This document shows positions 13,771 to 21,774 of a stretch of 35,555 nucleotides of DNA, in pieces. The stretch is from the NCBI RefSeq assembly GCF_004138135.1, contig NZ_RYFD01000046.1, forward strand, positions 1-35,555. Reading direction: 5' to 3'. Position 1 is the stretch's first letter; every line of letters begins with the position of its first letter. Both the position numbers and the translations under genes were made by a program. The notes beneath the pieces are model-generated. The model was not told where the DNA came from. It saw only the letters and a program-made list of their open reading frames with translations, and did not search any database. The DNA comes from Candidatus Oscillochloris fontis (GTDB lineage: Bacteria > Chloroflexota > Chloroflexia > Chloroflexales > Chloroflexaceae).

Positions 13771-16700
13771 ATGGCATCACGCCGGCGCGAAAAGCTGCAC
13801 GGCCTAGCGATCTCGGATGTGGCGATCAACCAGCCGGTCTTCATTACCATGATCATGCTGGCGATCATCACCTTTGGTGTCCTGGCCTTTCGCACGACCC
13901 CTGTTAATCTGTTGCCCGATATTGATGTTCCGATTGTCGCTGTAACGGTTACTTACCCTGGCGCTGGCCCGGAGAGTGTGGCCGATCAGGTGGTTATTCC
14001 GCTTGAGGACGCCCTGAACACGCTCGAAGGGCTTGATCATATCACCTCGCAATCTAACGATGGGTTCGGGGTGATTATTCTGGAGTTTGCGAGTGGCATC
14101 AACACTGAACGCGCCGAGCAGGATGTGCGCGAGAAGGTGAATGGGGTGATGCCTTCGCTGCCGCAGGATGTGCGTGATCCAGTTTTCCAACGCTATGATC
14201 CTAATTCGGCCCCGATCATGCAGGTGGCGGTTTCGGGTCTAGCGGGGCAAAGTTCGCTCGAACTGCGCCAGATGTTGGAGAATGAGATTGTACCGTTGCT
14301 CCAACGCGCCGGTGGGGTGGGTAATATTGTCATCCGTGGTGGTGATACGCGCCAGATCAATGTCCTGATGGATCTGAGTAAGTTGCAGGCGTATGGCATT
14401 CTGCCCTCGCAGATCACCCGCGCTCTTCAGCAGGCCAACGCCAACCTCGGTCTTGGTACGATCACCCAGGGCAACCAGGAGATCAGCCTGCGTGCTCCGA
14501 GCCTCCTTCAGACCCCCGAAGATATTGGGCGCATCCTGATCACTGGTACGAGCTACCGGGTTGCGGATGTGGCGACGATAGAGGATGGGGTGGCCGATAC
14601 GATCAGCTTCTCGCGCCTGAATGGCAGTGATGCGATCATTCTCTCGATTCTGAAGCAGTCGGGTACCAATACGGTACAGGTGGCCGATAATGTGCATGAG
14701 GTGCTAGAGCGAACCTTCGCTACGCATCCCGATCTGACCTATACCATCCCGCGTGATGAGTCGCTCACAGTGCGCGATTCGGTCAATAGCTCGATTGAGG
14801 AGTTGGTGCTGGCCTCGGTCGCAGCCTTCTTGGTGGTGTGGGCCTTCTTCGGCAATCTACGCAGTACGGTGATCACCATGATTGGTCTGCCGATCATTCT
14901 GATCGGAACCTTCATCTTTATGCCCTTCTTCGGCATCACGATCAACATGATCAGCTTGCTGGCACTCTCGCTATGTGTCGGTCTGGTGATTGATGATGCG
15001 ATTGTGGTGCGTGAAAATATCTTCCGCCATCTGGAACGGGGTGACAGTGCGCGGGTGGCGGCATCCAAAGGTACGTGGGAGGTCGGTCTTTCGGTGTTGG
15101 CTATGACCCTGACGATTGTGGCGGTCTTTGTTCCAGTCACATTTGCCGAGGGTACCGCCGGGATTGTTTTCCGCTCCTTCGGTCTGATCGTGGCGATTGC
15201 GATTATGCTTTCGCTGGCCGAAGCCTTTACCTTCGCCCCGATGATGTCGGCGAACCTCTTCCCGAACATGAAGGCGAAGGCGAAGAAGCACAAGGGGCCA
15301 CACCACGATGTCGTGCCTGACCTGACATTTGTTGAGGCCGACGCCGAATTGAGCGAGCGCGATGCGGGCCTGATCGAGGAAGCCCACGAAGATCCGGGTC
15401 GTATGGGGCTGATCTATGGCAATATGCTGGACTGGAGCCTCAAGTCGCTCACCAACCGCTTGATCGTGATCGGGATTGCGGTTGGGGTTCTGGTGCTGAG
15501 CGCCTGGATTGCGAGTGGCCTGAAGTTCTCCTTCTTCCCCGAACAGGATACCCACGAGTTTCTGGTGGGTTTTGAGTTGCCAGCGGGTACGGCGCTTGAT
15601 GAGACCAATCGCTTGGCGCTTCAGGCTGAAGAGATCATGCGTGCTGATCCTTCAATTAAGACAGTGATTAGCACGGTGGGTTTTAGCGGTAATCCCGAAC
15701 GTGCCGAGTTTGCGGTCAAACTGACTAAGGACGATCCTACTTTGGTGGTGCAGGAGCGGTTGCGCGAGCAACTCACCTTCTTGCCGCGTATTGCCTTCAG
15801 CGTCCCTAGTTTCCAGCCGACTAGCACCGGTATTACTGGGCGTGAATTGCAGGTTAGTTTGCAGACCACGCGCCCGCTGCATGAATTGGCTCCGGTGGTT
15901 GCTGCGGTGCAGGGCGCAATGGAGTCAGTCGAGGGCTTGGTTGATGTTGATTCCAACTACACGACCGGCAAGCCCGAACTTCAGTTCATTGCTGATCCGG
16001 CACGAATTGGTAATATCGGCATTACGAACGATGACATTGCAACCTCGGTGCGTGCCTTGATCAACGGGAGCCGTGCCACGGTGCTGCGCCAGAATGGGGT
16101 GGATACCGATATTGTGGTGCGCCTGCGCCCCGATGACCGCGATAGTGTGCAGGATCTGAGCGCGATTACCATTCCGACCCGCTCCGGCTCGGTACCGCTC
16201 AGTTCGTTGGGGACGGTCAATCTGGACTCTAGCCCGACGACGATCCGCCGTTACGACCGGCTGAATCAGTTGTTGGTGGGAGCCAATCTGGAGGGAACCA
16301 ATCTGACCGATGCCTCAAATGATCTTGAGCAGAGGATTGTTGCCCTGGGCATTCCGGCGGACATTGTGGTCAGTTATCAGGGAACACTTCAGCAGACGAC
16401 CGAGGGTTTCGATTCGCTGATCCTGGCGATGCTGCTCTCGGTGCTCTTCGTCTATATGGTGCTGGCCTCGCAGTTCGGTTCGTTTACCCAGCCACTGGTG
16501 ATCATGATGGCGATGCCCTTCAGCTTCATCGGAGCCTTTCTGGCGCTGCGGATTGCCAATATTGACCTCGACATCACCGGGATGATCGGTCTGATTATGC
16601 TCCTCGGTGTGGTGGTGAAGAACTCGATCCTGTTGGTGGACTTCACCAACCGTCTGCGCCGGGTGGGGATCGAACGCCACCAAGCGCTGCGTTTGGCGGG

Positions 16701-17058
16701 GGCGATCCGGTTGCGCCCGATCATTATGACCTCAGCCTCGTTGGTGGCGGGGGCGATTCCCACTGCGATGGGCCTGCACATCTTTGGGGGTGGCGAGGGT
16801 AGCGAGTTCCGACGCGGTTTGGCCTGGGTGATCATTGGTGGGATTACCACCTCCACCCTGCTGACTCTGCTGGTGGTGCCGACGGTCTATAGTTTGCTTG
16901 ACTCGGCGGTGGGCCGCTTTATGGGTCTGTTTACGCGCAATCAGTCGGTAGCCCCGACACCGGTTTCAACCCCCGCACCGGCTCCCGAGCCAGAAGTGGC
17001 GGAAGAGGAACCAGTAGCCAAGCCTGATCCAGCGACACCAGTTGGCGCGGATGCGTAG
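13771..17058 (+). CDS. RND-family efflux transporter (AcrB/HAE1-like)
   Basis: A 1095-residue inner-membrane pump, typical of hydrophobe/amphiphile exporters driven by proton entry. The N-terminus (INQPVFITMIMLAIITFGVLAFR) is the first membrane helix; NLLPDIDVPIVAVTVTYPGA is the usual start of the first porter domain. The proton-relay pair is in GLVIDDAIVVREN; the second half repeats the plan with the segment QFGSFTQPLVIMMAMPFSF and GVVVKNSILLVDF. A charged cytoplasmic insert (KAKAKKHKGPHHD to EEAHEDPGR) between the halves and a Pro/Glu-rich C-terminal tail are extra. ATG 13771 has GAGGAGG at 13759-13765; the earlier GTG at 13624 reads through a repeat. It is followed by its adaptor and a TetR gene. 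Drug, lipid or other substrate cannot be inferred. Confidence 0.93.
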   Translation: MASRRREKLHGLAISDVAINQPVFITMIMLAIITFGVLAFRTTPVNLLPDIDVPIVAVTVTYPGAGPESVADQVVIPLEDALNTLEGLDHITSQSNDGFGVIILEFASGINTERAEQDVREKVNGVMPSLPQDVRDPVFQRYDPNSAPIMQVAVSGLAGQSSLELRQMLENEIVPLLQRAGGVGNIVIRGGDTRQINVLMDLSKLQAYGILPSQITRALQQANANLGLGTITQGNQEISLRAPSLLQTPEDIGRILITGTSYRVADVATIEDGVADTISFSRLNGSDAIILSILKQSGTNTVQVADNVHEVLERTFATHPDLTYTIPRDESLTVRDSVNSSIEELVLASVAAFLVVWAFFGNLRSTVITMIGLPIILIGTFIFMPFFGITINMISLLALSLCVGLVIDDAIVVRENIFRHLERGDSARVAASKGTWEVGLSVLAMTLTIVAVFVPVTFAEGTAGIVFRSFGLIVAIAIMLSLAEAFTFAPMMSANLFPNMKAKAKKHKGPHHDVVPDLTFVEADAELSERDAGLIEEAHEDPGRMGLIYGNMLDWSLKSLTNRLIVIGIAVGVLVLSAWIASGLKFSFFPEQDTHEFLVGFELPAGTALDETNRLALQAEEIMRADPSIKTVISTVGFSGNPERAEFAVKLTKDDPTLVVQERLREQLTFLPRIAFSVPSFQPTSTGITGRELQVSLQTTRPLHELAPVVAAVQGAMESVEGLVDVDSNYTTGKPELQFIADPARIGNIGITNDDIATSVRALINGSRATVLRQNGVDTDIVVRLRPDDRDSVQDLSAITIPTRSGSVPLSSLGTVNLDSSPTTIRRYDRLNQLLVGANLEGTNLTDASNDLEQRIVALGIPADIVVSYQGTLQQTTEGFDSLILAMLLSVLFVYMVLASQFGSFTQPLVIMMAMPFSFIGAFLALRIANIDLDITGMIGLIMLLGVVVKNSILLVDFTNRLRRVGIERHQALRLAGAIRLRPIIMTSASLVAGAIPTAMGLHIFGGGEGSEFRRGLAWVIIGGITTSTLLTLLVVPTVYSLLDSAVGRFMGLFTRNQSVAPTPVSTPAPAPEPEVAEEEPVAKPDPATPVGADA

Positions 17059-17095
17059 TTGAACGATGAACATATCAGGTATCAAAGGAATATCT

Positions 17096-18652
17096 ATGCG
17101 TAAGAAGAATATCCTCGCCACCGCCACGCTTATCCTCGTGCTGAGTGGCTGTGCGGCCAACGAAACGCCTGCGGCTGTTCCGACCACTTTGGTGCCGACG
17201 ATGGTATTGGCTGGAGGTAGTAGCGATCAGTCACCGACATCATCTGTCGAGGCGAGTGGCCCAGTGGCGGCACCCACCAGTGCGGCCCCTGCAATTAGTG
17301 CGGGGGTGAGCGCAACTGGTGAGGTGGCGGCGCGGCAGATTGCCGATCTCGGCTTCCGCGTTCCGGGCACGGTTGATCAGGTCTTGGTCGAAGAGGGTTC
17401 GGTGGTGACCGAAGGCCAAGAGTTGGCGCGTCTTGACACCCGCGAACTCGATCTGCAAGTGGCGCAGGCCGAGGCGCAACTGGCTTCAGCGCAGGCCAAC
17501 TACCAGCGCGTGATTGACGGTGCGACCCCGCAGCAGATCGCGGCGGCGCGGGCACAGGTAGCCCAGGCATCGGCGGGGTTGCGTCAGACTCAGGGCGCGG
17601 TGACGGATGACGACATTGCGGCTGCCGAGGCCAACTTGCAGCAGGCGGTGGCGCGGCAGGCCGATATTCTCGCCGGGCCGAAGGCGACCGACATGCAGCA
17701 GGCGCAAGCGGCGGTGCAGCAGGCGCAGGCCAACCTCGACATTCAGCGCACCAACCTCTCGGCGGGTAAGGAGCGCGCTCGTTTGCAGATGGAGTCGGCG
17801 GCGAATGTGCTGCGTAACGCCCAGGATGCCTACTCGCGCATCTACTGGAGCAACCGCGAACTTGAGGACAAGGGGCGTGATGTGCCTCAGGCGCTGAAGG
17901 ATCAGGAGGCCCAGGCGCAGCGCGGTGTGGAGGATGCTGGAATCGGTTTTGAGAATGCGCGGTTGGCCTATGAGCAGTCCATCCAGAACGAGATGGACGG
18001 GATCTTGGCGGCAGAGGGCCAACTCGCCCAGGCACAAGCCTCGCTCCAGAAGTTGCTTGATGGGGCGACCACCGATCAGCGGGCGGCGGCGGCAGCAGCA
18101 GTGGCACAAGCCCAAGCTACCCTCAACAAACTGAAGGGCGACCAGCGGGCAGGTCAGCTTGCTCAGGCCCAGGCTGGACTTGCGGCGGCGCAGGCGAACC
18201 TGAACCAGATCACCGCTGACCCCACCGAGGCGACGGTGGCCGGTGCGCTCGCGCAGGTGCGCGCTGCCGAAGCAAGCCGCGATGCGGCCAAACTCAACCG
18301 CGATAAGGCATCGCTCCTTGCTCCCTTTGCCGGTATTGTCTCGATTGTTAATATTGATCCCGGCGACCTCGCGAGTGGTGCGGGTATGATGGTCATTCAG
18401 GTGGTGGATGTCAGCGAATTGCGCATTGAGGTCAACATTAGCGACACCGATGTAGCCAAGGTGCATGAGGGCCAGACGGCTACGATTGAAGTAGATGCCA
18501 TCCCTGGGCGCAGCTTCACCGGCACGGTAGACTATGTGGCTCCGACGGCGACGCTGAGCGGTACGATTCGTACCTACGCGGTACGAATTGTGCTGGATAG
18601 CCAAGAGGGATTGCGGGCGGGGATGAGTGCGCGGGTGACGATAAAGGTCTAA
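17096..18652 (+). CDS. RND/HlyD-family periplasmic adaptor, lipoprotein
   Basis: A 518-residue membrane fusion protein. MRKKNILATATLILVLSGC is a lipoprotein signal with lipobox LSGC. A Thr/Ser/Pro-rich linker follows, then a half lipoyl domain (VDQVLVEEGSVVTEGQELARLD). Next is a very long Ala/Gln-rich helical hairpin (about residues 120-420), in which the unit DGAT-x-Q-x-AAA-x-A-x-VAQA occurs twice. The second lipoyl half is LLAPFAGIVSIVNIDPGD, and last a beta-barrel domain (LRIEVNISDTDVAKVHEGQ). It should link the RND pump to the outside or cell wall. ATG 17096 is chosen because AAAGGAA lies 6 bases before and it begins the signal peptide exactly; ATG 17066 would spoil the signal. No outer-membrane TolC gene is nearby. 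Confidence 0.9.
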   Translation: MRKKNILATATLILVLSGCAANETPAAVPTTLVPTMVLAGGSSDQSPTSSVEASGPVAAPTSAAPAISAGVSATGEVAARQIADLGFRVPGTVDQVLVEEGSVVTEGQELARLDTRELDLQVAQAEAQLASAQANYQRVIDGATPQQIAAARAQVAQASAGLRQTQGAVTDDDIAAAEANLQQAVARQADILAGPKATDMQQAQAAVQQAQANLDIQRTNLSAGKERARLQMESAANVLRNAQDAYSRIYWSNRELEDKGRDVPQALKDQEAQAQRGVEDAGIGFENARLAYEQSIQNEMDGILAAEGQLAQAQASLQKLLDGATTDQRAAAAAAVAQAQATLNKLKGDQRAGQLAQAQAGLAAAQANLNQITADPTEATVAGALAQVRAAEASRDAAKLNRDKASLLAPFAGIVSIVNIDPGDLASGAGMMVIQVVDVSELRIEVNISDTDVAKVHEGQTATIEVDAIPGRSFTGTVDYVAPTATLSGTIRTYAVRIVLDSQEGLRAGMSARVTIKV

Positions 18653-18686
18653 CGCGGGGGTTTGGAGTAGAAAGGTAGGTAGCCTG

Positions 18687-19298
18687 ATGACGAGCAGTTT
18701 GCGCGAACGCCGTCGCCAACGTCTATGTGACGAGATCTTGGAGGCGGCTCAAAGCCTGATTGCCGAACGGGGCTATGCCGCCATGTCTATGGAGGATTTA
18801 GCCGCACAGGTCGGCATCTCCAAACCAACGCTCTATAGCCACTTCTCAACCAAAGAGGATCTCGTCGTTGCGATGGCGACCTTAGCGATGGAACGGCTCT
18901 TCTCGGCGGTGGACGATGGAGATCCGCCCCGTCGCTCGCCATTAGCGCGGCTGACCGATCTACTCCGCACGGGGGTGCAAGTTCAACTGGATCGCCAAGT
19001 AACGGCGATGCACCTCTGGATGCCAGAGATTGTGCAGATGATGAAGAGTCGCGAGGAGTCGCTTGCTCAACTATGCCGGATTGATGCGGTTGTCGTTGAT
19101 CTGGTGCGGCAAGCTCAGGCCCATGGTGAGATTGCCGATGGCTTAGATGAACCGAGTGTGGTGCGCATCTTCTATGCGCTCTTCATGTCACCCAACGTCG
19201 CCCGCCTCAGTCTGGTTGATACGCCCGATCCGGATACGATGCCAGAGGCGGTCGCACGCTTCTTCCTCCGTGGGGTAGCTTCGGGGAAGAACATGTAG
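18687..19298 (+). CDS. TetR/AcrR-family transcriptional regulator
   Basis: A 203-residue regulator with the classic N-terminal TetR helix-turn-helix: LAAQVGISKPTLYSHFSTKEDL (about residues 41-62; recognition helix around KPTLYSHF). The C-terminal ligand domain is variable and not assignable. It lies 34 bases after the adaptor gene with a ribosome site AAAGGTAGG upstream, so it is the last gene of the pump operon and most likely represses it in the absence of a pump substrate. A GC-rich palindrome directly follows its stop codon. Confidence 0.92.
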   Translation: MTSSLRERRRQRLCDEILEAAQSLIAERGYAAMSMEDLAAQVGISKPTLYSHFSTKEDLVVAMATLAMERLFSAVDDGDPPRRSPLARLTDLLRTGVQVQLDRQVTAMHLWMPEIVQMMKSREESLAQLCRIDAVVVDLVRQAQAHGEIADGLDEPSVVRIFYALFMSPNVARLSLVDTPDPDTMPEAVARFFLRGVASGKNM

Positions 19299-19300
19299 GA

Positions 19301-19320
19301 GGCGCGTCGCGACGCGCCCC
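19301..19320. repeat. third copy of the GC-rich palindrome
   Basis: GGCGCGTCGCGACGCGCC (19301-19318) is the same palindrome as at 4532 and 4568, here two bases after the TetR stop codon. It may end the operon transcript by forming a hairpin, though no T-run follows. Confidence 0.7.
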
Positions 19321-19381
19321 TACGGACGCCATCGTGTGGTATCATAGGCACCTCATTCGCCCGCTGATGTTTGGTAGGATC

Positions 19382-19948
19382 ATGGCTCTACGTTTCCGCG
19401 ATCATCTCGCTACGAGTGTCGCGCTTCTTCATGCAATGGCCGCCCACGCCGAGGCGGTTGATGCGATCACCGATCAGATTGTTGCTGCGCTCTTGGCGGG
19501 GCAGACGCTCTTTACCTGTGGCAATGGGGGCAGTGCCACCGATGCCATGCACCTTGCCGAAGAGTTGGTGGGGCGTTACCGTGTCTCGCGGCGGCCTTTT
19601 CCGGCGATCTGCTTGAATAGCGATGTTGGTGCGATTACCTGTATCGCCAATGACTTCGGCTATGAGCAGGTCTTTGCGCGTCAACTTCAGGCGCTCGCCC
19701 GCCCCGGTGATCTGTTGATCATCTTCAGCACCAGTGGTAACTCGCCCAATATCCTAGCTGCCCTCCACACCGCCCGCACCTGTGGCGTAACCAGCATTGC
19801 TATGCTAGGAAAAGGTGGTGGTCATGCAAGCCAACTTGCGGATCATACGCTGGTGGTGCCGAGCAATGAGAGTGCGCGCATCCAAGAGGTGCATACGCTC
19901 CTGCTGCACACCATCTGTGAAGCGTTGGAACAGCAAGTGGTTGGTTGA
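19382..19948 (+). CDS. gmhA: SIS-domain phosphosugar isomerase, GmhA-like
   Basis: A 188-residue protein matching sedoheptulose 7-phosphate isomerase in length and motifs: FTCGNGGSATDAMHLAEELVGRY (phosphate binding and catalytic Glu), LNSDVGAITCIANDFGYEQVF, and the second phosphate loop IIFSTSGNSPNILAAL, ending with ESARIQEVHTLLLHTICEALE containing the catalytic histidine region. GmhA makes D-glycero-manno-heptose 7-phosphate for surface glycans. No other heptose gene is in the window, and the related DiaA regulators are hard to exclude. ATG 19382 is used; ATG 19367 adds five residues. serA begins 59 bases downstream on the same strand. Confidence 0.85.
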   Translation: MALRFRDHLATSVALLHAMAAHAEAVDAITDQIVAALLAGQTLFTCGNGGSATDAMHLAEELVGRYRVSRRPFPAICLNSDVGAITCIANDFGYEQVFARQLQALARPGDLLIIFSTSGNSPNILAALHTARTCGVTSIAMLGKGGGHASQLADHTLVVPSNESARIQEVHTLLLHTICEALEQQVVG

Positions 19949-20007
19949 AGTAGTCCGCCACCCGTTCATGTCCTTTGGTCACCTGATCGTTTGTGAGGAG
20001 CATACCT

Positions 20008-21585
20008 GTGGATCGTATTCTTGTGACGGAAAAGATCGCTGAAGAGGGTCTGGATGTCCTGCGGCGCAATGCCCAAGTAGATGTCAACCTGACGCTGGAC
20101 AAGGCTGGCCTACTGGCCGTCATTGGGGAGTATGACGCGCTGGTGGTGCGTTCTGCGACCAAGGTAACGGCGGAGGTGATCGCGGCGGGCAGCAAACTGC
20201 GGGTGATTGGTCGTGCTGGTACCGGGGTGGATAATATTGATGTCGAGGCTGCGACCCAGCGCGGGATTATCGTGGTCAATGCGCCGGCCTCGAACAATAT
20301 CGCGGTGGCTGAGTTGACGATTGGTCTCATCCTCAGCATGGCGCGCAGTATTCCCCAGGCGCATGCCTCGCTCCAGGCGGGCAAGTGGGAGCGCACCAAG
20401 TTTTCGGGTTGGGAAGTGCGGGGCAAGACGCTGGGCCTCGTCGGCTTGGGCCGTATCGGCTCCGAAGTTGCCCACCGCGCTCGCGCCATGGAGATGAGCA
20501 TCCTCGCCTTCGATCCGGTGGTCTCCTTCGACCGCGCCGAGCAGATGGGGGTGGAGTTGGTGACGATGGATGAGTTGGTGCAGCGCGCTGACATCATTTC
20601 GATCCACGTTCCGTTGACCGATGGCACACGCAATCTCTTCAGTGCCGCCCGCATCGCCCAGATGAAGGCCGGGTCGTTCCTGATCAATGCCTCACGCGGT
20701 GGGATTGTTGATGAGGCTGCGCTGGTTGAGGCGATCAATGCCGGGCGCATGGGTGGTGCCGCACTGGATGTCTTCAATACAGAGCCGCCCGCCGCTGATA
20801 ACCCGGTGATTGGTCATCCCAAGATTATTACTGTACCCCACATTGGGGCCTCGACCGCCGAAGCGCAGACCTCAGCGGGCACCGAGGTCTCCGAGGGAGT
20901 GGCCACCGCGCTCAGTGGGGCAACGCCGCGCTACGCCGTCAATGCGCCCTTCGTCGCCCCCGAGTCGTGGGCGGTGCTTCAGCCCTACCTCAGCTTGGCG
21001 CGCAACATGGGGTCGCTGATCATGCAGATGATCCAGGAGCCGGTGCGCAGCTACGAGTTGGAGTATTGTGGCGAATTGGCCGATGTGGATACCCAGCCGG
21101 TGCGTTTGGCGGTTCTCGAAGGGCTGCTCTCGGCCAATAGCTCCGAGCGTGTCACCCCGGTCAATGCCCCGGTGATCGCCCGCAACCGTGGGATGCGCAT
21201 CAGCGAGCGCACCATGCCCGATGCTGAGAACTATGCGGGTCTGCTGGTGATCAAAGTCCAGACCGCCAATAACTCGCATACCTTCAGCGGCAGTGTGCTG
21301 CGTGGTGAACCGCACATCGTTCAGGCCGACGGCTACTTCGTGGACTTCGTGCCCCAGGGCTCGTTGCTCATCACCTACCACCGCGACCGCCCCGGCATGA
21401 TTGGGCGTGTCGGTACGCTGTTGGGTGAGAACGATGTCAACATTTCGGGTATGTATGTGGGGCGACTCTCGCCGCGTGATCGTGCTATGATGGTCTTAAC
21501 GCTCGACGAGCCAGCCTCGGACGCAGTGCTGGATCTGGTGCGGGCGCTCGATGATATTGATCAAGCCTACTGTGTCACACTCTAG
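20008..21585 (+). CDS. serA: D-3-phosphoglycerate dehydrogenase, long form
   Basis: A 525-residue enzyme that oxidises 3-phosphoglycerate to 3-phosphohydroxypyruvate, the first step of serine synthesis. It begins with VDRILVTEKIAEEGLDVL; GRAGTGVDNID is the substrate loop; LGLVGLGRIGSEVA is the NAD-binding glycine motif; NASRGGIVDE and PHIGAST contain the remaining active-site elements, with catalytic His278. The long form adds an allosteric substrate-binding domain (about 310-450) and a C-terminal ACT domain (YHRDRPGMIGRVGTLLGEN), which usually gives serine feedback. The start is GTG 20008: the GTGAGGAG at 19993-20000 serves as ribosome site seven bases upstream, so the in-frame GTG at 19993 is unlikely. 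A modular repeat follows the stop. Confidence 0.96.
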   Translation: MDRILVTEKIAEEGLDVLRRNAQVDVNLTLDKAGLLAVIGEYDALVVRSATKVTAEVIAAGSKLRVIGRAGTGVDNIDVEAATQRGIIVVNAPASNNIAVAELTIGLILSMARSIPQAHASLQAGKWERTKFSGWEVRGKTLGLVGLGRIGSEVAHRARAMEMSILAFDPVVSFDRAEQMGVELVTMDELVQRADIISIHVPLTDGTRNLFSAARIAQMKAGSFLINASRGGIVDEAALVEAINAGRMGGAALDVFNTEPPAADNPVIGHPKIITVPHIGASTAEAQTSAGTEVSEGVATALSGATPRYAVNAPFVAPESWAVLQPYLSLARNMGSLIMQMIQEPVRSYELEYCGELADVDTQPVRLAVLEGLLSANSSERVTPVNAPVIARNRGMRISERTMPDAENYAGLLVIKVQTANNSHTFSGSVLRGEPHIVQADGYFVDFVPQGSLLITYHRDRPGMIGRVGTLLGENDVNISGMYVGRLSPRDRAMMVLTLDEPASDAVLDLVRALDDIDQAYCVTL

Positions 21586-21603
21586 TGTGTAAACTCACCT
21601 CCG

Positions 21604-21766
21604 GTGGGGGTTCGGGGGCGGCGTAGCCGCCCATTGACGCTACCGCTAGGGCTACCGCTGGGGCTGCGCCCCAGACCCGTTTTTTTCTCTTCTTTTGGCG
21701 GCGAAGCCGCCAAAAGAAGAGAAAAAAAGTTCTTCGGGGGAAACTTTTCCTCCCCCGAACCCCCAC
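21604..21766. repeat. modular palindromic repeat element, copy B, with terminal inverted repeats
   Basis: A 163-bp element with perfect 15-bp ends (GTGGGGGTTCGGGGG at 21604-21618 and its complement at 21752-21766). Inside are GGCGGC-GTA-GCCGCC, GGGGCTGCGCCCC and a perfect 23-bp stem with loop GAA (21680-21702 / 21706-21728, arm CTCTTCTTTTGGCGGC). It fills almost all of the space between the serA stop and the VanZ start and keeps an open frame into the latter. Confidence 0.8.
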
Positions 21767-21774
21767 TACCGCCT

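Noticed and set aside
14739-15555. overlapping minus-strand frames opposite the RND gene
   Set aside because: They are mirror frames of a highly biased plus-strand gene and have no recognisable domain.
17486-18604. 372-residue minus-strand frame opposite the adaptor gene
   Set aside because: It arises from the repetitive Ala/Gln codons of the plus-strand adaptor; composition is His/Arg/Leu-rich and without motifs.
21604-21774. N-terminal extension of the VanZ-like frame
   Set aside because: It is the translation of the modular repeat element; no ribosome site, and the family start is at 21775.
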